Assembly (NCBI GenBank): GCA_949841465.1
Contig: CATKZW010000028.1
Coordinates: forward strand, 1-42,739
From: an uncultured Oscillospiraceae bacterium
GTDB lineage: Bacteria > Bacillota > Clostridia > Oscillospirales > Oscillospiraceae
Direction: 5' to 3'
DNA length: 42,739 nt
This document shows, piece after piece, positions 33,546 through 42,536 of the stretch. The notes under the pieces were generated by a model, which was not told the DNA's origin, did no database searches, and saw nothing but the letters and a program-made list of their open reading frames with translations. The position numbers and the translations under genes are program-made. Numbering within the stretch: the first letter of the stretch is position 1; each line of letters opens with the position of its first letter.

Positions 33546-33896
33546 TCAGATGCCGATGATGGTCCAGATGTAGGTGGGCGCCAGGAGGACGAACACCAGA
33601 CAGGCGAACAGGATGGCCGGACCGGCCCACTCGAACTGGCCATGTTTCCGGTAATCAAAGTAAGCCATGCCTAACTTTCCGAAGAAGGCGATGGCCAGGA
33701 TCATGTCCAGTGCGGGAAAGACCACGTTGTTGACCACGGTTTTGATCTGCCCGGCGGCATCCTTCCAGGTCTTTTCCACCACGTCTGCCACGCCGGAGCC
33801 GCCCGTGCCACCGGCGGCGAAAGCTGGGACGCAGCACAGGGCGCACAGAAGCAGAGCAATCAGAATAGAATAAATACGGATGCGAGACTTTTTCAT
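33546..33896 (-). CDS. DUF3852/VirB2-like small membrane protein
   Basis: This 116-residue protein has a signal peptide (positive KKSRIR, hydrophobic core, AFA cleavage site about residue 27), a short glycine-rich linker, then two membrane helices (about 58-76 and 92-112). The TWKDAA-x-QIKTVVNNVVFPALD block and YFDYRKHGQFEW loop fit the DUF3852 family found at this position in Tn1549-like elements, where it may act as a VirB2-like pilin or channel subunit. AAGGAGG 10 bp before the ATG supports the start. A 152-bp spacer (33394-33545) follows, with a 7-bp inverted repeat (33426-33432 with 33456-33462) and no gene. Confidence 0.85.
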   Translation of the reverse strand: MKKSRIRIYSILIALLLCALCCVPAFAAGGTGGSGVADVVEKTWKDAAGQIKTVVNNVVFPALDMILAIAFFGKLGMAYFDYRKHGQFEWAGPAILFACLVFVLLAPTYIWTIIGI

Positions 33897-33923
33897 ATAA
33901 CAAGTTCCTCCTTAATTATAGTG

Positions 33924-33951
33924 GGAGGGCCGCTCCGGTGAGCGGCCCTCC
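33924..33951. terminator. Perfect 12-bp hairpin with plus-strand T-run
   Basis: GGAGGGCCGCTC (33924-33935), a CGGT loop and the exact complement (33940-33951) are followed on the plus strand by ATTTTTTTG. It sits between the adhesin stop (33970) and the VirB2-like gene. The T-run is on the antisense side, so this looks like an antisense terminator or a bidirectional boundary. On the coding strand it is followed by TATAAT (33919-33914 as read) and AAGGAGG. Confidence 0.7.
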
Positions 33952-33969
33952 ATTTTTTTGCGTCTGGGT

Positions 33970-36900
33970 TTAATATCCGGTCTTGGGGAGCGAGGGGATG
34001 ATGGGTTTGCCATAGACCTTGGTGGTCCAGCGGGTGACTGCCTGAATCCACTGGCCGTTATAGACGCCGCCCACGTCCGCGGTGTTGGTGAACTGGCTGC
34101 CGCCCTTCACGGTGTTCAGCACCTTGCAGTCCACCTTGGGGGCCTCCACTTGGCGGAAATTGGCGGGGACCACGCCGAACACGAACATAAACTCTGTGAC
34201 GTACTCATTGGAGGCCAGGCCCAGCGCCGTGGGGGAGGCGTCCAGAGTATAGTTTTTGGCCGTGCTCAGGTTGTCGTACATGGTGCGGTATTCGCCATTG
34301 GTCAGGTTGGTCTTGTACACCACCTTATAATTGCCCACGGCGTTGTAGGTGCCGGTGAAGATCTTGTACAGCCGGACCGCCTGGGTGGGCAGGGTATCCC
34401 TCCAGTAGAAGGAGGTCAGCGCGGTGGTGGAGTTGTTGCCGATCTCGGAGAAGGTATAGCGCAGGCCCTGACCGGGCATGACCTCGGCATAGCCGGTCTT
34501 TTTGATGCTGACGTTGGTGGACAGGGCCTTGTTGGTCATGGCCACCTTGACGATCTGCCCGGCGTGCTCGATCTCTGCCTCAATGGGGGTCTTGTCCAGG
34601 CCGTAATGATCAGCGGCCTTGGACTCTACAATCTGATAACGGCCCAGGGGCAGGGGCTTGGACACGGCCACACCGTTTTTGTCGGTGCGGACGGTGTCCA
34701 CCAGATTGCCGGTGCGGTAGTGGTAGATCTCGAACTCGGTGCCGGGGATGGGTGTGCCAGCGGGCCAGCCGTTCATGGAGTTGTAGTCCTCGGAGGTCTT
34801 TTTGATCTGGATCTGACCTGTGATCGGGGTGTTCTGCCACTCAATGAGGGTGGTTTCGCCCGCCTTGATGTAAACGGTCTTCATCTGCTTGTCTGGAATG
34901 TAACCCTCGTTCTCCAGCTCACGCAGGTAGTAGCGTCCGCCGTCCGTCAGACCCTCGATGTACACGTAGCCGTGGTCATCGGAGGTGTATTGACCGATGG
35001 GCGTATTCTTGCTATCATAGAGCAGGAAGGTGACGCCGTAGAGTTCCTCGCCGGTGACGCTGTCGGTCTTATGAATCAAAATTCCGGAGAAGGGCGTGTT
35101 TTTCACCGTCAAGGTAGTAGTTTTTCCGTCTTTCACGGTGAAATAGTGCGGTGTGTCGTCCAGCTTGAACTCCTTTGGGCACTCGGTTTCCACGGCGTAA
35201 TAGTCGCCCGCCTCCAGGTTGACGTGGACGCGGCCATCCTTGCCAGTGGTGACAGTATCGATCAGCCCGCCGTCCTTCTTTCTGATCTCAAAGGTGACGC
35301 CGGAAATGCGCTGGGTGCTGTCGCTCTCGGACACCTTGATCAGCTCCAAACCGCCTTCGCTCTTGTTGAAGAACGTCAGTGTCTGAGCCACACCGCTCTT
35401 GATGAGGATGGACTGGGGCGTGGTGTCCAGCACATAGCCGCTGACGGTCTTGGTTTCCTTGGCGGTGATGGTGGTGCCGGGGGTGATGTCAGTGATCACG
35501 ATGCGGCCATTTTTATCGGTGATGTACTCGCCATTGTTGGGGCCGAGCACCGCGCCGCTGCTGTCGGTCACCAGGAAGGTGACCCCCTGGATGGGATCGG
35601 TGGTGCCGTCCACATACTTCTGGATGGTCAAAGTCTGCTTGGGGGCGTTGTAGAAGGTCAACGTTTGGGTGTCCTGGGGATTGACCTTCACCGTCTGGGT
35701 CTGGGTGGCGGGGTCGATGGTGTAACCATCGATGGTCCGGGTTTCCTTGACCACAATGGTGCCGGTGACGCCGGAAATATGGATCTCTCCATGAGCGTCG
35801 GTGGTGTACAGGCCGTTGGAGGACAGGTGGCCATCAGCGGTATCCACATAGCCGCCGCCCGCGTAGGTTAGCTCGAACTCGACGCCAGCCAGGGGTTCGC
35901 TAGTGGCCTTGTCCAGTTTGCGGATGATGAGTTCGCCAGCCCGCTTGTTCCAGAAGGTGAGTTCGGGCGCGCCCTGGCCCGCCTTGATCTTTACGGATTT
36001 CGGGGCGCCGTCCAGCACGAAGCCGTCCACGGTCTTGATCTCCCGGGCGGTGATCGTAGTGCCGGGCTCCAGGCCCTCCACCACGATTTCGCCCTTGGAA
36101 TCGGTGTAGAACGTGCCGTCGCCGGGGCCAATAGGGGTGCCGGAGCCATCAACCAGCTTAAAGGCCACGCCAGCCAACGGCTCGTTCTGGGTGCCCTCAA
36201 TATATTTGTGGATGGTGAGGGTCATGGTGGGGTCGTTCTCAAAGGTGAGGCCGTTGCCGCCAGTGCCGCCGATCACGGTGCTGCTGCCCGGATTGACCAC
36301 GGTGCCGCCGCTGGAGCTGCCGGTCAGGGTGTTGGAACCGTTTTTCACGGTAATGATCTGGGGTGTGGTGTTGAGCACATAGCCGGAGGGCACTTTGGTT
36401 TCCGTCACCACCACGGTGCTGTTGGGCGCCAGACCGGTGACGGTTGCGGTGCCGTCCTTCCCGGTGGTGCAGGTGGCCAGGATATTCCCGCTGCTGTCCT
36501 TGACGGTGAATTGGGTGTTGGGCACCGGCTTCCCGGTGACGGAGTCCAGCTTGGTGATGATCAAAGAGCACAGGGGATCGTTGTAGAAGTACAGCGTCTG
36601 CGTGTCGTCCGGCTTGACCTCCACGGTCTGGGTCCGGTTGGTGCCGCTGATGATATAGCCGTCGATGCTGGCCACCTCGGTGACCACCAGGGTGCCGACC
36701 ACGCCGTTGAGCGTGATTTGACCGTTCTCGTCGGTGTAGTACAGGCCGTTGCTGGAGATTTTCCCATTTTCATCGGGCAAAAATTCGCCGGTGCTGGTGG
36801 TGATCTTAAAGGTCACACCCTCCAGCGGGGTCTTTTTGTCCGCGGAGCTGCGCTTGTTGATCACGAGGCTGCCAGCTTTGGCGTTCTCAAAGATCAGGCT

Positions 36901-39795
36901 GTTGGCCGTGTCCTGCTTGATTTTGATGGTCTTGGGCGTCATATCCCGGACGTAGCCGTTGGGGGCCTTCTCCTCGGTGACCACCAGCACCTGGCCCGGC
37001 TGGAGGCCGGTGATGGTGATGAGGCCGTTGCGGTCAGAGGTGTACCGCCCGTTGTTGGTGCCGATGGCCGCGCCATCCTCGTCGGTCACATGGAACACCG
37101 CGCCGGGCAGCGGGTCCTTGCCGGTGCTCTGCTTCAGGATGGTGAGGGAGCAGTCCCGCTTGTTCCAGAAGGTCAGTTCGGGAGCGGGCTGGCCTGCGGT
37201 CACCTTGACAGTCTTGGGGGTACCGTCAAGCACGAAGCCCTCCACAGTCTTGACCTCGCGCACGGTGAGGGTGGTGCCCGGCTCAATGCCGGTTACCTGG
37301 ATCTCGCCCTCTTTGTTGGTGTAATAAACGCCGTCGCCGGTGCCGACCGCCGCGCCGGAACCGTCCACAACCTTGAACGCGACGCCGGACAGCGGCTCGT
37401 TCTGGGTACCCTCGATGTATTTGTGGATGGTGAGCGTCATCTTGGGATCGTTCTCAAAGGTGAGATCGTTGCCATTGCCGGTCCCGGTGCTGGTACTGGT
37501 GCCGCTGGTCACGCTGTTGCCGGCGCCGTTTTTCACGGTGATGGTTTTGGGCGTGGTGTTCAGGACGTAGCCGTCAGGCACGCTGACCTCCGACACCACT
37601 ACGGTGCTGCCGGGCACGAGGCCGGTAACGGTGGCGGCGCCATCCTTCCCGGTGATGCAGCGGGCCAGCACGTTGCCACTGCCATCCTTCACCGCGAAAA
37701 CCGTTCCGGGGACGGGCTTGCCCGTCACAGAGTCCAGTTTCGTGATGGTGAGAGAGCACAGAGGCTCATTCAGGAAAACCAGCGTCTGGGTGTCCATGGG
37801 GTTGACGGTGACGGTCTGGGTCTGGGTTGCCGGGTCGATGGTATAGCCCGGAGCGGCCTTGATCTCCTTGGCCACGATGGTGCCGGTGATGCCGGAGATG
37901 CGGATTTCTCCGTTGTCGTTGGTGGTGTACAGGCCATTGGAGGACAGATGGCCGTTGTCGTTATCCACAAAACCACCTGTGGCGTAGGTGAGCTGGAACT
38001 GCGCGCCGGAGATCATCTCGCCGGACACCTTGTCCTTCTTCTGAATTACCAATGTCCCGGCTCGTTTGTTCCAGAAGGTCAAAGTCTGAGCCTGACCGCC
38101 CACGATCTTGATATCCTGGGGGGTGCCGTCGAGGACATAGCCCTCCACAGTCTTGATTTCGCGTACCTTCACGGTGGTGCCGGGCTCAATGCCGTCTAGG
38201 ACGATCTCGCCCGCTTTGTCTGTGTAATACACGCCGTCGTCCGGGCCGACCGCCGCGCCAGCGCCGTCCACGACCTTAAAAGCCACGCCGGACAGGGGCT
38301 CGTTCTCGGTGCCCTCAATAAACTTCCTGATGATGAGGGTGGTGCCGGGCTCGTTGTCAAAGATCAGGCTGTTGGCCACGCCGGAGCGGACCACGATATT
38401 TTTCGGGGTCTGGTCTAAAACGTACCCGGTGGGGGCGCGCTGCTCCGACACGACGATGGTGGAGTTAGGGGCCAGGCCGGATACGGTGACGGTGCCATCG
38501 GCGCCGGTGGTGTACAGGCCGTTGTTGGGACCAATCACATGGCCGGAGCTGTCCGTCACCAAAAATTCAGCGCCCCGCAGAGGCTTCTTGGTCACAGCGT
38601 CCCGCTTCAAAATGGTCAGGGTGCAGAGGGGATCGTCGTAAAAGCGCAGTGTCTGCGTGTCCCCAGCGTTCACCACCACGGTCTGGGGCGTCGGGTCCTT
38701 CCGGTAATTGTCCGGGGCCATATCCTCAGTCACCACGTAGGTGCCGGGGAGCAGCTTGGACAGCACGATCTGTCCATTAATATCGGTGGTATAGAGGCCG
38801 TTGGAGGAGGTCATCCCCTCATTGTCGGGCGTCAGCTCCCCGTTGGCCATCATGATCTTGAACCGGGCCCCTTCCAAGGGCTGACGGGTGACTTTATCGT
38901 ACTTTTCAACGATGAGCCCCCCTTTTTTGGTGTTTTTGATCACCACGGTCTGCGTATCGCCGCCTTGCCCAATGACTACGTTGGTGGAGGGCGTGTCGAT
39001 CACATACCCGCCGTCCGGGGCCTTGATCTCGTTAATGACATAAGCGCCGGGGGCAAGGTTGGAAATGCGGATCTCGCCCTGGGAATCGGTAGTGAAAATG
39101 CCGTTGGAAGTCAGGCTGCTGGTGCCAATCACACCGTCCAGACCGACCTCGCAGCCTGCGGCGGTGGTGACGCGGAACTCCGCGCCAGGCAGAACATCGC
39201 CAGTCTGGGAATCCCGCTTCTGGATGATCAGTTTACCCTTCGGCTGGTTTTTGAAGGTCAGGGAAACGGTGCGGCCCTCTTTGATCTGAATCGTCTGCGA
39301 CTGGGTGTCGATGATGAAACCCGCAGGGGCCTTGACCTCGGTGACAATCACGCTCTTGCCGGGCTTCAGGCCCTCAATGCGGATCTCGCCGTTTTCATCT
39401 GTTCTGTAGATGCCGTTGCCGTCCCCGATGAAGCTGCCGTCCGCGTAAGTGATTTTAAATTCGGCATTCTGCAGCGTCACAGAGGGATTCGTGGCGCAGA
39501 CCTTCCGGATCAGCAGGTTTCCGTCCGGCATATTGTTGAAGCGGACGGTGACCACGCTCTGCTCCCCGTTGTCCGCGATGAACACGGTTTCAGAGGAATT
39601 GATGATGGAGTAGCCGTCTGCGGGGTCTACCTCCTCCACCACGTAGGCTCCGGGCTCCAGTCCGGTCCACATGGCGATGCCGTTGGCCTTGGTCACCTTC
39701 TGCCCAATGACGGTGCCGCCCGTGCCGCTGGTGCCTGCCAGATAGCGCAGCTGGAAGGTACAGCCGGGCAGGGCCTCATGGGTGACGGAATCGTA
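33970..39795 (-). CDS. Giant CnaB-repeat surface adhesin, 3' exon
   Basis: This part encodes about 1,941 residues, arranged as 18 tandem CnaB-type beta-sandwich modules of about 85-115 residues. Each has an opening strand with lysine (for example LIIRK), a G-x-Y-T-T-D-x-x-G turn, a P-G-T-x-V-V-x-E strand with the catalytic-type glutamate and a closing strand ending in L-x-F-x-N. The K, E and N pattern is that of intramolecular isopeptide-bond domains. Three module types (LCSLTI, IEGTxNEPL and AGxLVIxK) recur in order. A C-terminal domain of about 190 residues ends SLPKTGY-stop, with a sortase motif but no membrane anchor. The gene is interrupted at its 5' side by the group II intron, resuming with Y-D-S-V-T. 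It is probably a surface or mating-pair-contact protein. Confidence 0.9.
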   Translation of the reverse strand, partial: YDSVTHEALPGCTFQLRYLAGTSGTGGTVIGQKVTKANGIAMWTGLEPGAYVVEEVDPADGYSIINSSETVFIADNGEQSVVTVRFNNMPDGNLLIRKVCATNPSVTLQNAEFKITYADGSFIGDGNGIYRTDENGEIRIEGLKPGKSVIVTEVKAPAGFIIDTQSQTIQIKEGRTVSLTFKNQPKGKLIIQKRDSQTGDVLPGAEFRVTTAAGCEVGLDGVIGTSSLTSNGIFTTDSQGEIRISNLAPGAYVINEIKAPDGGYVIDTPSTNVVIGQGGDTQTVVIKNTKKGGLIVEKYDKVTRQPLEGARFKIMMANGELTPDNEGMTSSNGLYTTDINGQIVLSKLLPGTYVVTEDMAPDNYRKDPTPQTVVVNAGDTQTLRFYDDPLCTLTILKRDAVTKKPLRGAEFLVTDSSGHVIGPNNGLYTTGADGTVTVSGLAPNSTIVVSEQRAPTGYVLDQTPKNIVVRSGVANSLIFDNEPGTTLIIRKFIEGTENEPLSGVAFKVVDGAGAAVGPDDGVYYTDKAGEIVLDGIEPGTTVKVREIKTVEGYVLDGTPQDIKIVGGQAQTLTFWNKRAGTLVIQKKDKVSGEMISGAQFQLTYATGGFVDNDNGHLSSNGLYTTNDNGEIRISGITGTIVAKEIKAAPGYTIDPATQTQTVTVNPMDTQTLVFLNEPLCSLTITKLDSVTGKPVPGTVFAVKDGSGNVLARCITGKDGAATVTGLVPGSTVVVSEVSVPDGYVLNTTPKTITVKNGAGNSVTSGTSTSTGTGNGNDLTFENDPKMTLTIHKYIEGTQNEPLSGVAFKVVDGSGAAVGTGDGVYYTNKEGEIQVTGIEPGTTLTVREVKTVEGFVLDGTPKTVKVTAGQPAPELTFWNKRDCSLTILKQSTGKDPLPGAVFHVTDEDGAAIGTNNGRYTSDRNGLITITGLQPGQVLVVTEEKAPNGYVRDMTPKTIKIKQDTANSLIFENAKAGSLVINKRSSADKKTPLEGVTFKITTSTGEFLPDENGKISSNGLYYTDENGQITLNGVVGTLVVTEVASIDGYIISGTNRTQTVEVKPDDTQTLYFYNDPLCSLIITKLDSVTGKPVPNTQFTVKDSSGNILATCTTGKDGTATVTGLAPNSTVVVTETKVPSGYVLNTTPQIITVKNGSNTLTGSSSGGTVVNPGSSTVIGGTGGNGLTFENDPTMTLTIHKYIEGTQNEPLAGVAFKLVDGSGTPIGPGDGTFYTDSKGEIVVEGLEPGTTITAREIKTVDGFVLDGAPKSVKIKAGQGAPELTFWNKRAGELIIRKLDKATSEPLAGVEFELTYAGGGYVDTADGHLSSNGLYTTDAHGEIHISGVTGTIVVKETRTIDGYTIDPATQTQTVKVNPQDTQTLTFYNAPKQTLTIQKYVDGTTDPIQGVTFLVTDSSGAVLGPNNGEYITDKNGRIVITDITPGTTITAKETKTVSGYVLDTTPQSILIKSGVAQTLTFFNKSEGGLELIKVSESDSTQRISGVTFEIRKKDGGLIDTVTTGKDGRVHVNLEAGDYYAVETECPKEFKLDDTPHYFTVKDGKTTTLTVKNTPFSGILIHKTDSVTGEELYGVTFLLYDSKNTPIGQYTSDDHGYVYIEGLTDGGRYYLRELENEGYIPDKQMKTVYIKAGETTLIEWQNTPITGQIQIKKTSEDYNSMNGWPAGTPIPGTEFEIYHYRTGNLVDTVRTDKNGVAVSKPLPLGRYQIVESKAADHYGLDKTPIEAEIEHAGQIVKVAMTNKALSTNVSIKKTGYAEVMPGQGLRYTFSEIGNNSTTALTSFYWRDTLPTQAVRLYKIFTGTYNAVGNYKVVYKTNLTNGEYRTMYDNLSTAKNYTLDASPTALGLASNEYVTEFMFVFGVVPANFRQVEAPKVDCKVLNTVKGGSQFTNTADVGGVYNGQWIQAVTRWTTKVYGKPIIPSLPKTGY

Positions 39796-39869
39796 ATAGC
39801 GATAGGTAATCCGCCGCTTTTACTGCTCTTATGAGAGAACAGCAGTCAGAGCGGATTTTCCCCCGCTTC

Positions 39870-39903
39870 GCACCGTGCGTGCGGCTTTCACCGCACACGG
39901 CGC
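39870..39903 (-). ncRNA. Group II intron domain V
   Basis: The coding strand reads a 34-nt hairpin, GCGCCGTGTGCGG, TGAAAG loop side and the complementary CCGCACGCACGGTGC (partly quoted). This is the length and shape of domain V, the catalytic core of group II introns. It lies 74 nt before the proposed 3' splice site. Confidence 0.85.
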
Positions 39904-41804
39904 TCCATCAATGCAGATTGATTGTTGCGTGTATGTGAAGGAACCAGTTTTTCCCTATAACCGATAATTTTTTTCTGTGCTTTTACATCAAATTCGCTGA
40001 TATCTTGGCTGAGGTTATTTACCGCTGTGAAGCACTTCTTATGGAGCGAAACCAAATTGTTGACGCGATTCACCTTGTCCAGTGGAAGATTCGGGTTAAT
40101 GCGGTGTGCCCATGGCGCGGCTGAAATCAGCCATCCGCCGCAAACCCGGCACCTGAGTTTGTCACGATTGAGAGCATAAGCCCGGTTCATGATGAACTCG
40201 AAATTATTGAGTTTTCCCCACTGTCCGTAGCTGGCACCCCTCGCCGCTTTGTCAGGATACATTTCATCAAGACGCGCATTGATACGTTTCTTTTTCGTGC
40301 GCTGAAAATATGCTTGTCTCCCGGCTTCGGTGTAGGGTGTCTCGGCTTGGTTTTTGTAGCGCGTCTGTTCCCACCTGCAAAAGGTGAGGGCGGTAAAGCC
40401 GACATAAATATCGCGGTACTTCACTGAAGGAATCTTTTGCTTATACTGTTGGTGGATATGGGGAAGATTTTGCGTTTGATTTGCTGGAATCCACTTCCCC
40501 TTGTATTGCTTCAAACGGCGCATTGCCGCAAGCTGTAGCCGCCTTCCATGTTTATCCATGGAAACGCTCACCCACGTACAGCATTGATTGTATTGGATAA
40601 TCCCTCGTACTTTGCTGTTGATACGGTTTATTTCACCAATCAACTGCTCCCGGCTATAACATTCCGGGATATTTTTGATTTCCTCCGCGATTTGGTCAAC
40701 TTTCCGCTTGAGTCTGCCTCTGTCTGGAATCGTTCTTGAGATATAGCCTCTGCGGGATTTGCCCCGAACCATTTTGAACTCATAGCCCAGGAACTTGATG
40801 TACTTCTTTCGGATATCTGTTATCAGCGTTTTCTCTTGGGATAATGTCAGCTTCATTTTGCTGTGAAGAAAGGTTTGCAACCGGGCCCTCCACGCCTCGG
40901 CATGGGCGCGGGTGTCTGTGATGATGACAAAATCATCCGCGTAACGGACGAGGAAACCAGGGGTCAGGGACGTTCGCTTGCGAAATGCGGTATACTTGGT
41001 GTTCTGGGCGCCGTAAGGGCGTTTGGTTTTCTTGCTCTCCCACTGTTTGGCAATCCATTCGTCCATTATGTCTAAGTAGACATTTGCCAGCAGTGGGCTG
41101 ATTAGCCCGCCCTGTGGTGTCCCTTCCTCGTTTATCTCACATTCATCCATAATCCCGGCTTTCAGCATGGCCTTGATGATTTGCAGTACCCGTCTGTCTC
41201 TCACGCCCATGTGATAGAGGCGTTTGAGAAGAATCGCGTGGTCTATACGGTCAAAGCATTTGCTGATATCGCCCTCGACAATCCAGTAATAGCCCGTGTG
41301 GTGGACAAGCAATTTTGCCCGTTCCAATGCCATGGGTGCGTCCCGCATGGGCCGGAAACCATAAGAATGGGCAAAGAATTGCGCTTCAAATATGGGTTCC
41401 AGCACGATTCTCATGCACTCCTGTACGATTCTGTCCCTTATGGTGGGAATGCCCAGCGGGCGCTTTTCGGCTTTCCCCGGCTTGTCGATATACACCCGGC
41501 GTATTTTCTGCGGCTCAAAGTGTTTGAATGCGCTTTGAATATCCCGAATGACCCACGAATGGGAGTGTTGCAGATAATCTCTGCGCATGGTTTTGGAATC
41601 CACGCCGGGAGTTTCACTGCCACGGTTGCTTTTGATATTGTGGATTGCTGTTGTAATGGTCGCTTCTGCTGACATGATTTCCAGCAGGCCCTTGAACGCT
41701 GGCCTTCCGCCTGCGTCATAGACCTCCTTGCTGTGCTGATACAGTTTGTCTTGGATTTCGCGTAGTTGGGTTTCGGTTTTTGGGTAGTTGAATTGTTGTG
41801 CCAT
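39888..41804 (-). CDS. ltrA: Group II intron reverse transcriptase/maturase with HNH endonuclease
   Basis: This 638-residue intron-encoded protein (ATG 41804, GGGAGG 8 bp upstream; GTG 41810 is 2 bp after that site and unlikely) is a group II intron reverse transcriptase. RT motifs are present: EGDISKCFD (catalytic Asp), TPQGGLISPLLANVYLD, and YADD (about 288-291 in this numbering). A maturase/X region follows, then an HNH-type endonuclease region with CRVC (about 552-555) and HINPNLP-type residues, including late H and C (about 588-591). It splices and mobilises the surrounding intron. The frame ends inside domain V (stop at 39888-39890), so its last residues are encoded by catalytic RNA. 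Confidence 0.93.
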   Translation of the reverse strand: MAQQFNYPKTETQLREIQDKLYQHSKEVYDAGGRPAFKGLLEIMSAEATITTAIHNIKSNRGSETPGVDSKTMRRDYLQHSHSWVIRDIQSAFKHFEPQKIRRVYIDKPGKAEKRPLGIPTIRDRIVQECMRIVLEPIFEAQFFAHSYGFRPMRDAPMALERAKLLVHHTGYYWIVEGDISKCFDRIDHAILLKRLYHMGVRDRRVLQIIKAMLKAGIMDECEINEEGTPQGGLISPLLANVYLDIMDEWIAKQWESKKTKRPYGAQNTKYTAFRKRTSLTPGFLVRYADDFVIITDTRAHAEAWRARLQTFLHSKMKLTLSQEKTLITDIRKKYIKFLGYEFKMVRGKSRRGYISRTIPDRGRLKRKVDQIAEEIKNIPECYSREQLIGEINRINSKVRGIIQYNQCCTWVSVSMDKHGRRLQLAAMRRLKQYKGKWIPANQTQNLPHIHQQYKQKIPSVKYRDIYVGFTALTFCRWEQTRYKNQAETPYTEAGRQAYFQRTKKKRINARLDEMYPDKAARGASYGQWGKLNNFEFIMNRAYALNRDKLRCRVCGGWLISAAPWAHRINPNLPLDKVNRVNNLVSLHKKCFTAVNNLSQDISEFDVKAQKKIIGYREKLVPSHTRNNQSALMERRVR

Positions 41805-42173
41805 ACGCACCGCCTCCCTTCGGAATTGGTGTTTCTGGTGTTAGTCAGGTATGCCTACGGCTTCCTCAACTTTCTGTTCACATACGAATCTGCACTGACT
41901 ATGCCCCTTTGCTCCGCCCGCCTTATTATTGCGGACATCATCGCTACTACGGGCTGCTGCCCCATGGATGAACGGGTCATTTCCTACCCGTGCGGCGGAG
42001 GTGCCACTCCACTTACTTCAACAAGTTGAAGTGCCGTCCATGGTTCCTTTGTTCCCTATGCTTTAGCTTTACATATCGGTTTTAGCCCATCCCTTTAGCC
42101 CGGCTGCCATCTTTGGCTTGTGTGATATTCTGCCAAAGACATTCGACCTAAAATGGTTTTCTGCCGTTTTCCA

Positions 42174-42180
42174 CGAGAAA
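42174..42180 (-). other. EBS1 candidate of the intron
   Basis: Read on the coding strand, TTTCTCG can pair over seven positions (two as G-U) with the last seven bases of the 5' exon, TGAGAAG. It lies about 356 nt inside the intron, a normal location for EBS1 in domain I. This supports the proposed 5' splice site but is only a short match. Confidence 0.4.
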
Positions 42181-42536
42181 AGGTTTGAACGGCGGCAGCA
42201 CTCCACATGGGAGAGGGTGGCTGTATTATCACCCCATCGTTCACGAGCCGTACACTCAGGATTATGTCGGTTGCAACAAAACATACTGGACATGACCGAT
42301 TTATAGCCTCCTGCGGCGCAATACCGTCTCAGATATCGCCTCCGCTCTTTACCGAGCTTCGTACATCCCGCATGACACTACGGGCGCACGTCGGAGTATC
42401 AGAGTTTTGGTTACCCGTCACACCGGGTCAGGCAGGTTCTGCCCCTGCCGAATCAAGCATAGAGTTCAGATTTCTTGCGAAATCTGCCTTGTTTTATTGC
42501 GTATTTCTACGCAGATTGTCAAGGAACAAAGCGCGC

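Larger units (their letters stand above)
39796..42536 (-). mobile_element. Group II intron inserted in the adhesin gene
   Basis: This 2,741-nt retroelement is on the same strand as the gene it splits. Its maturase lies at 39888-41804, and a domain V at 39870-39903 is followed by a domain VI-like stem (about 39800-39860). The boundaries were placed so that the exon codons read ...V-V-E-K / Y-D-S-V-T..., restoring the adhesin frame. The intron starts GCGCG (consensus GUGYG, with C for U at position 2) and ends AT. The exon end TGAGAAG can pair over 7 bases with TTTCTCG at 42180-42174, an EBS1 candidate. The non-coding part 41805-42536 is domains I-III, with no other gene supported. Confidence 0.82.

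Noticed and set aside
33970-39795. CRISPR array or simple tandem repeat
   Set aside because: The repeating signal is protein-level CnaB modules of about 260-340 bp with diverged DNA, not short identical repeats with unique spacers.
33958-39834. Long plus-strand open frames of 637, 663 and 431 residues
   Set aside because: They are antisense to the CnaB repeats. Their regular glycine/histidine/aspartate pattern mirrors the repeat codons.
41805-42536. Small genes in the 5' part of the intron
   Set aside because: Short frames here lie in structured intron RNA (domains I-III) and have no protein features.
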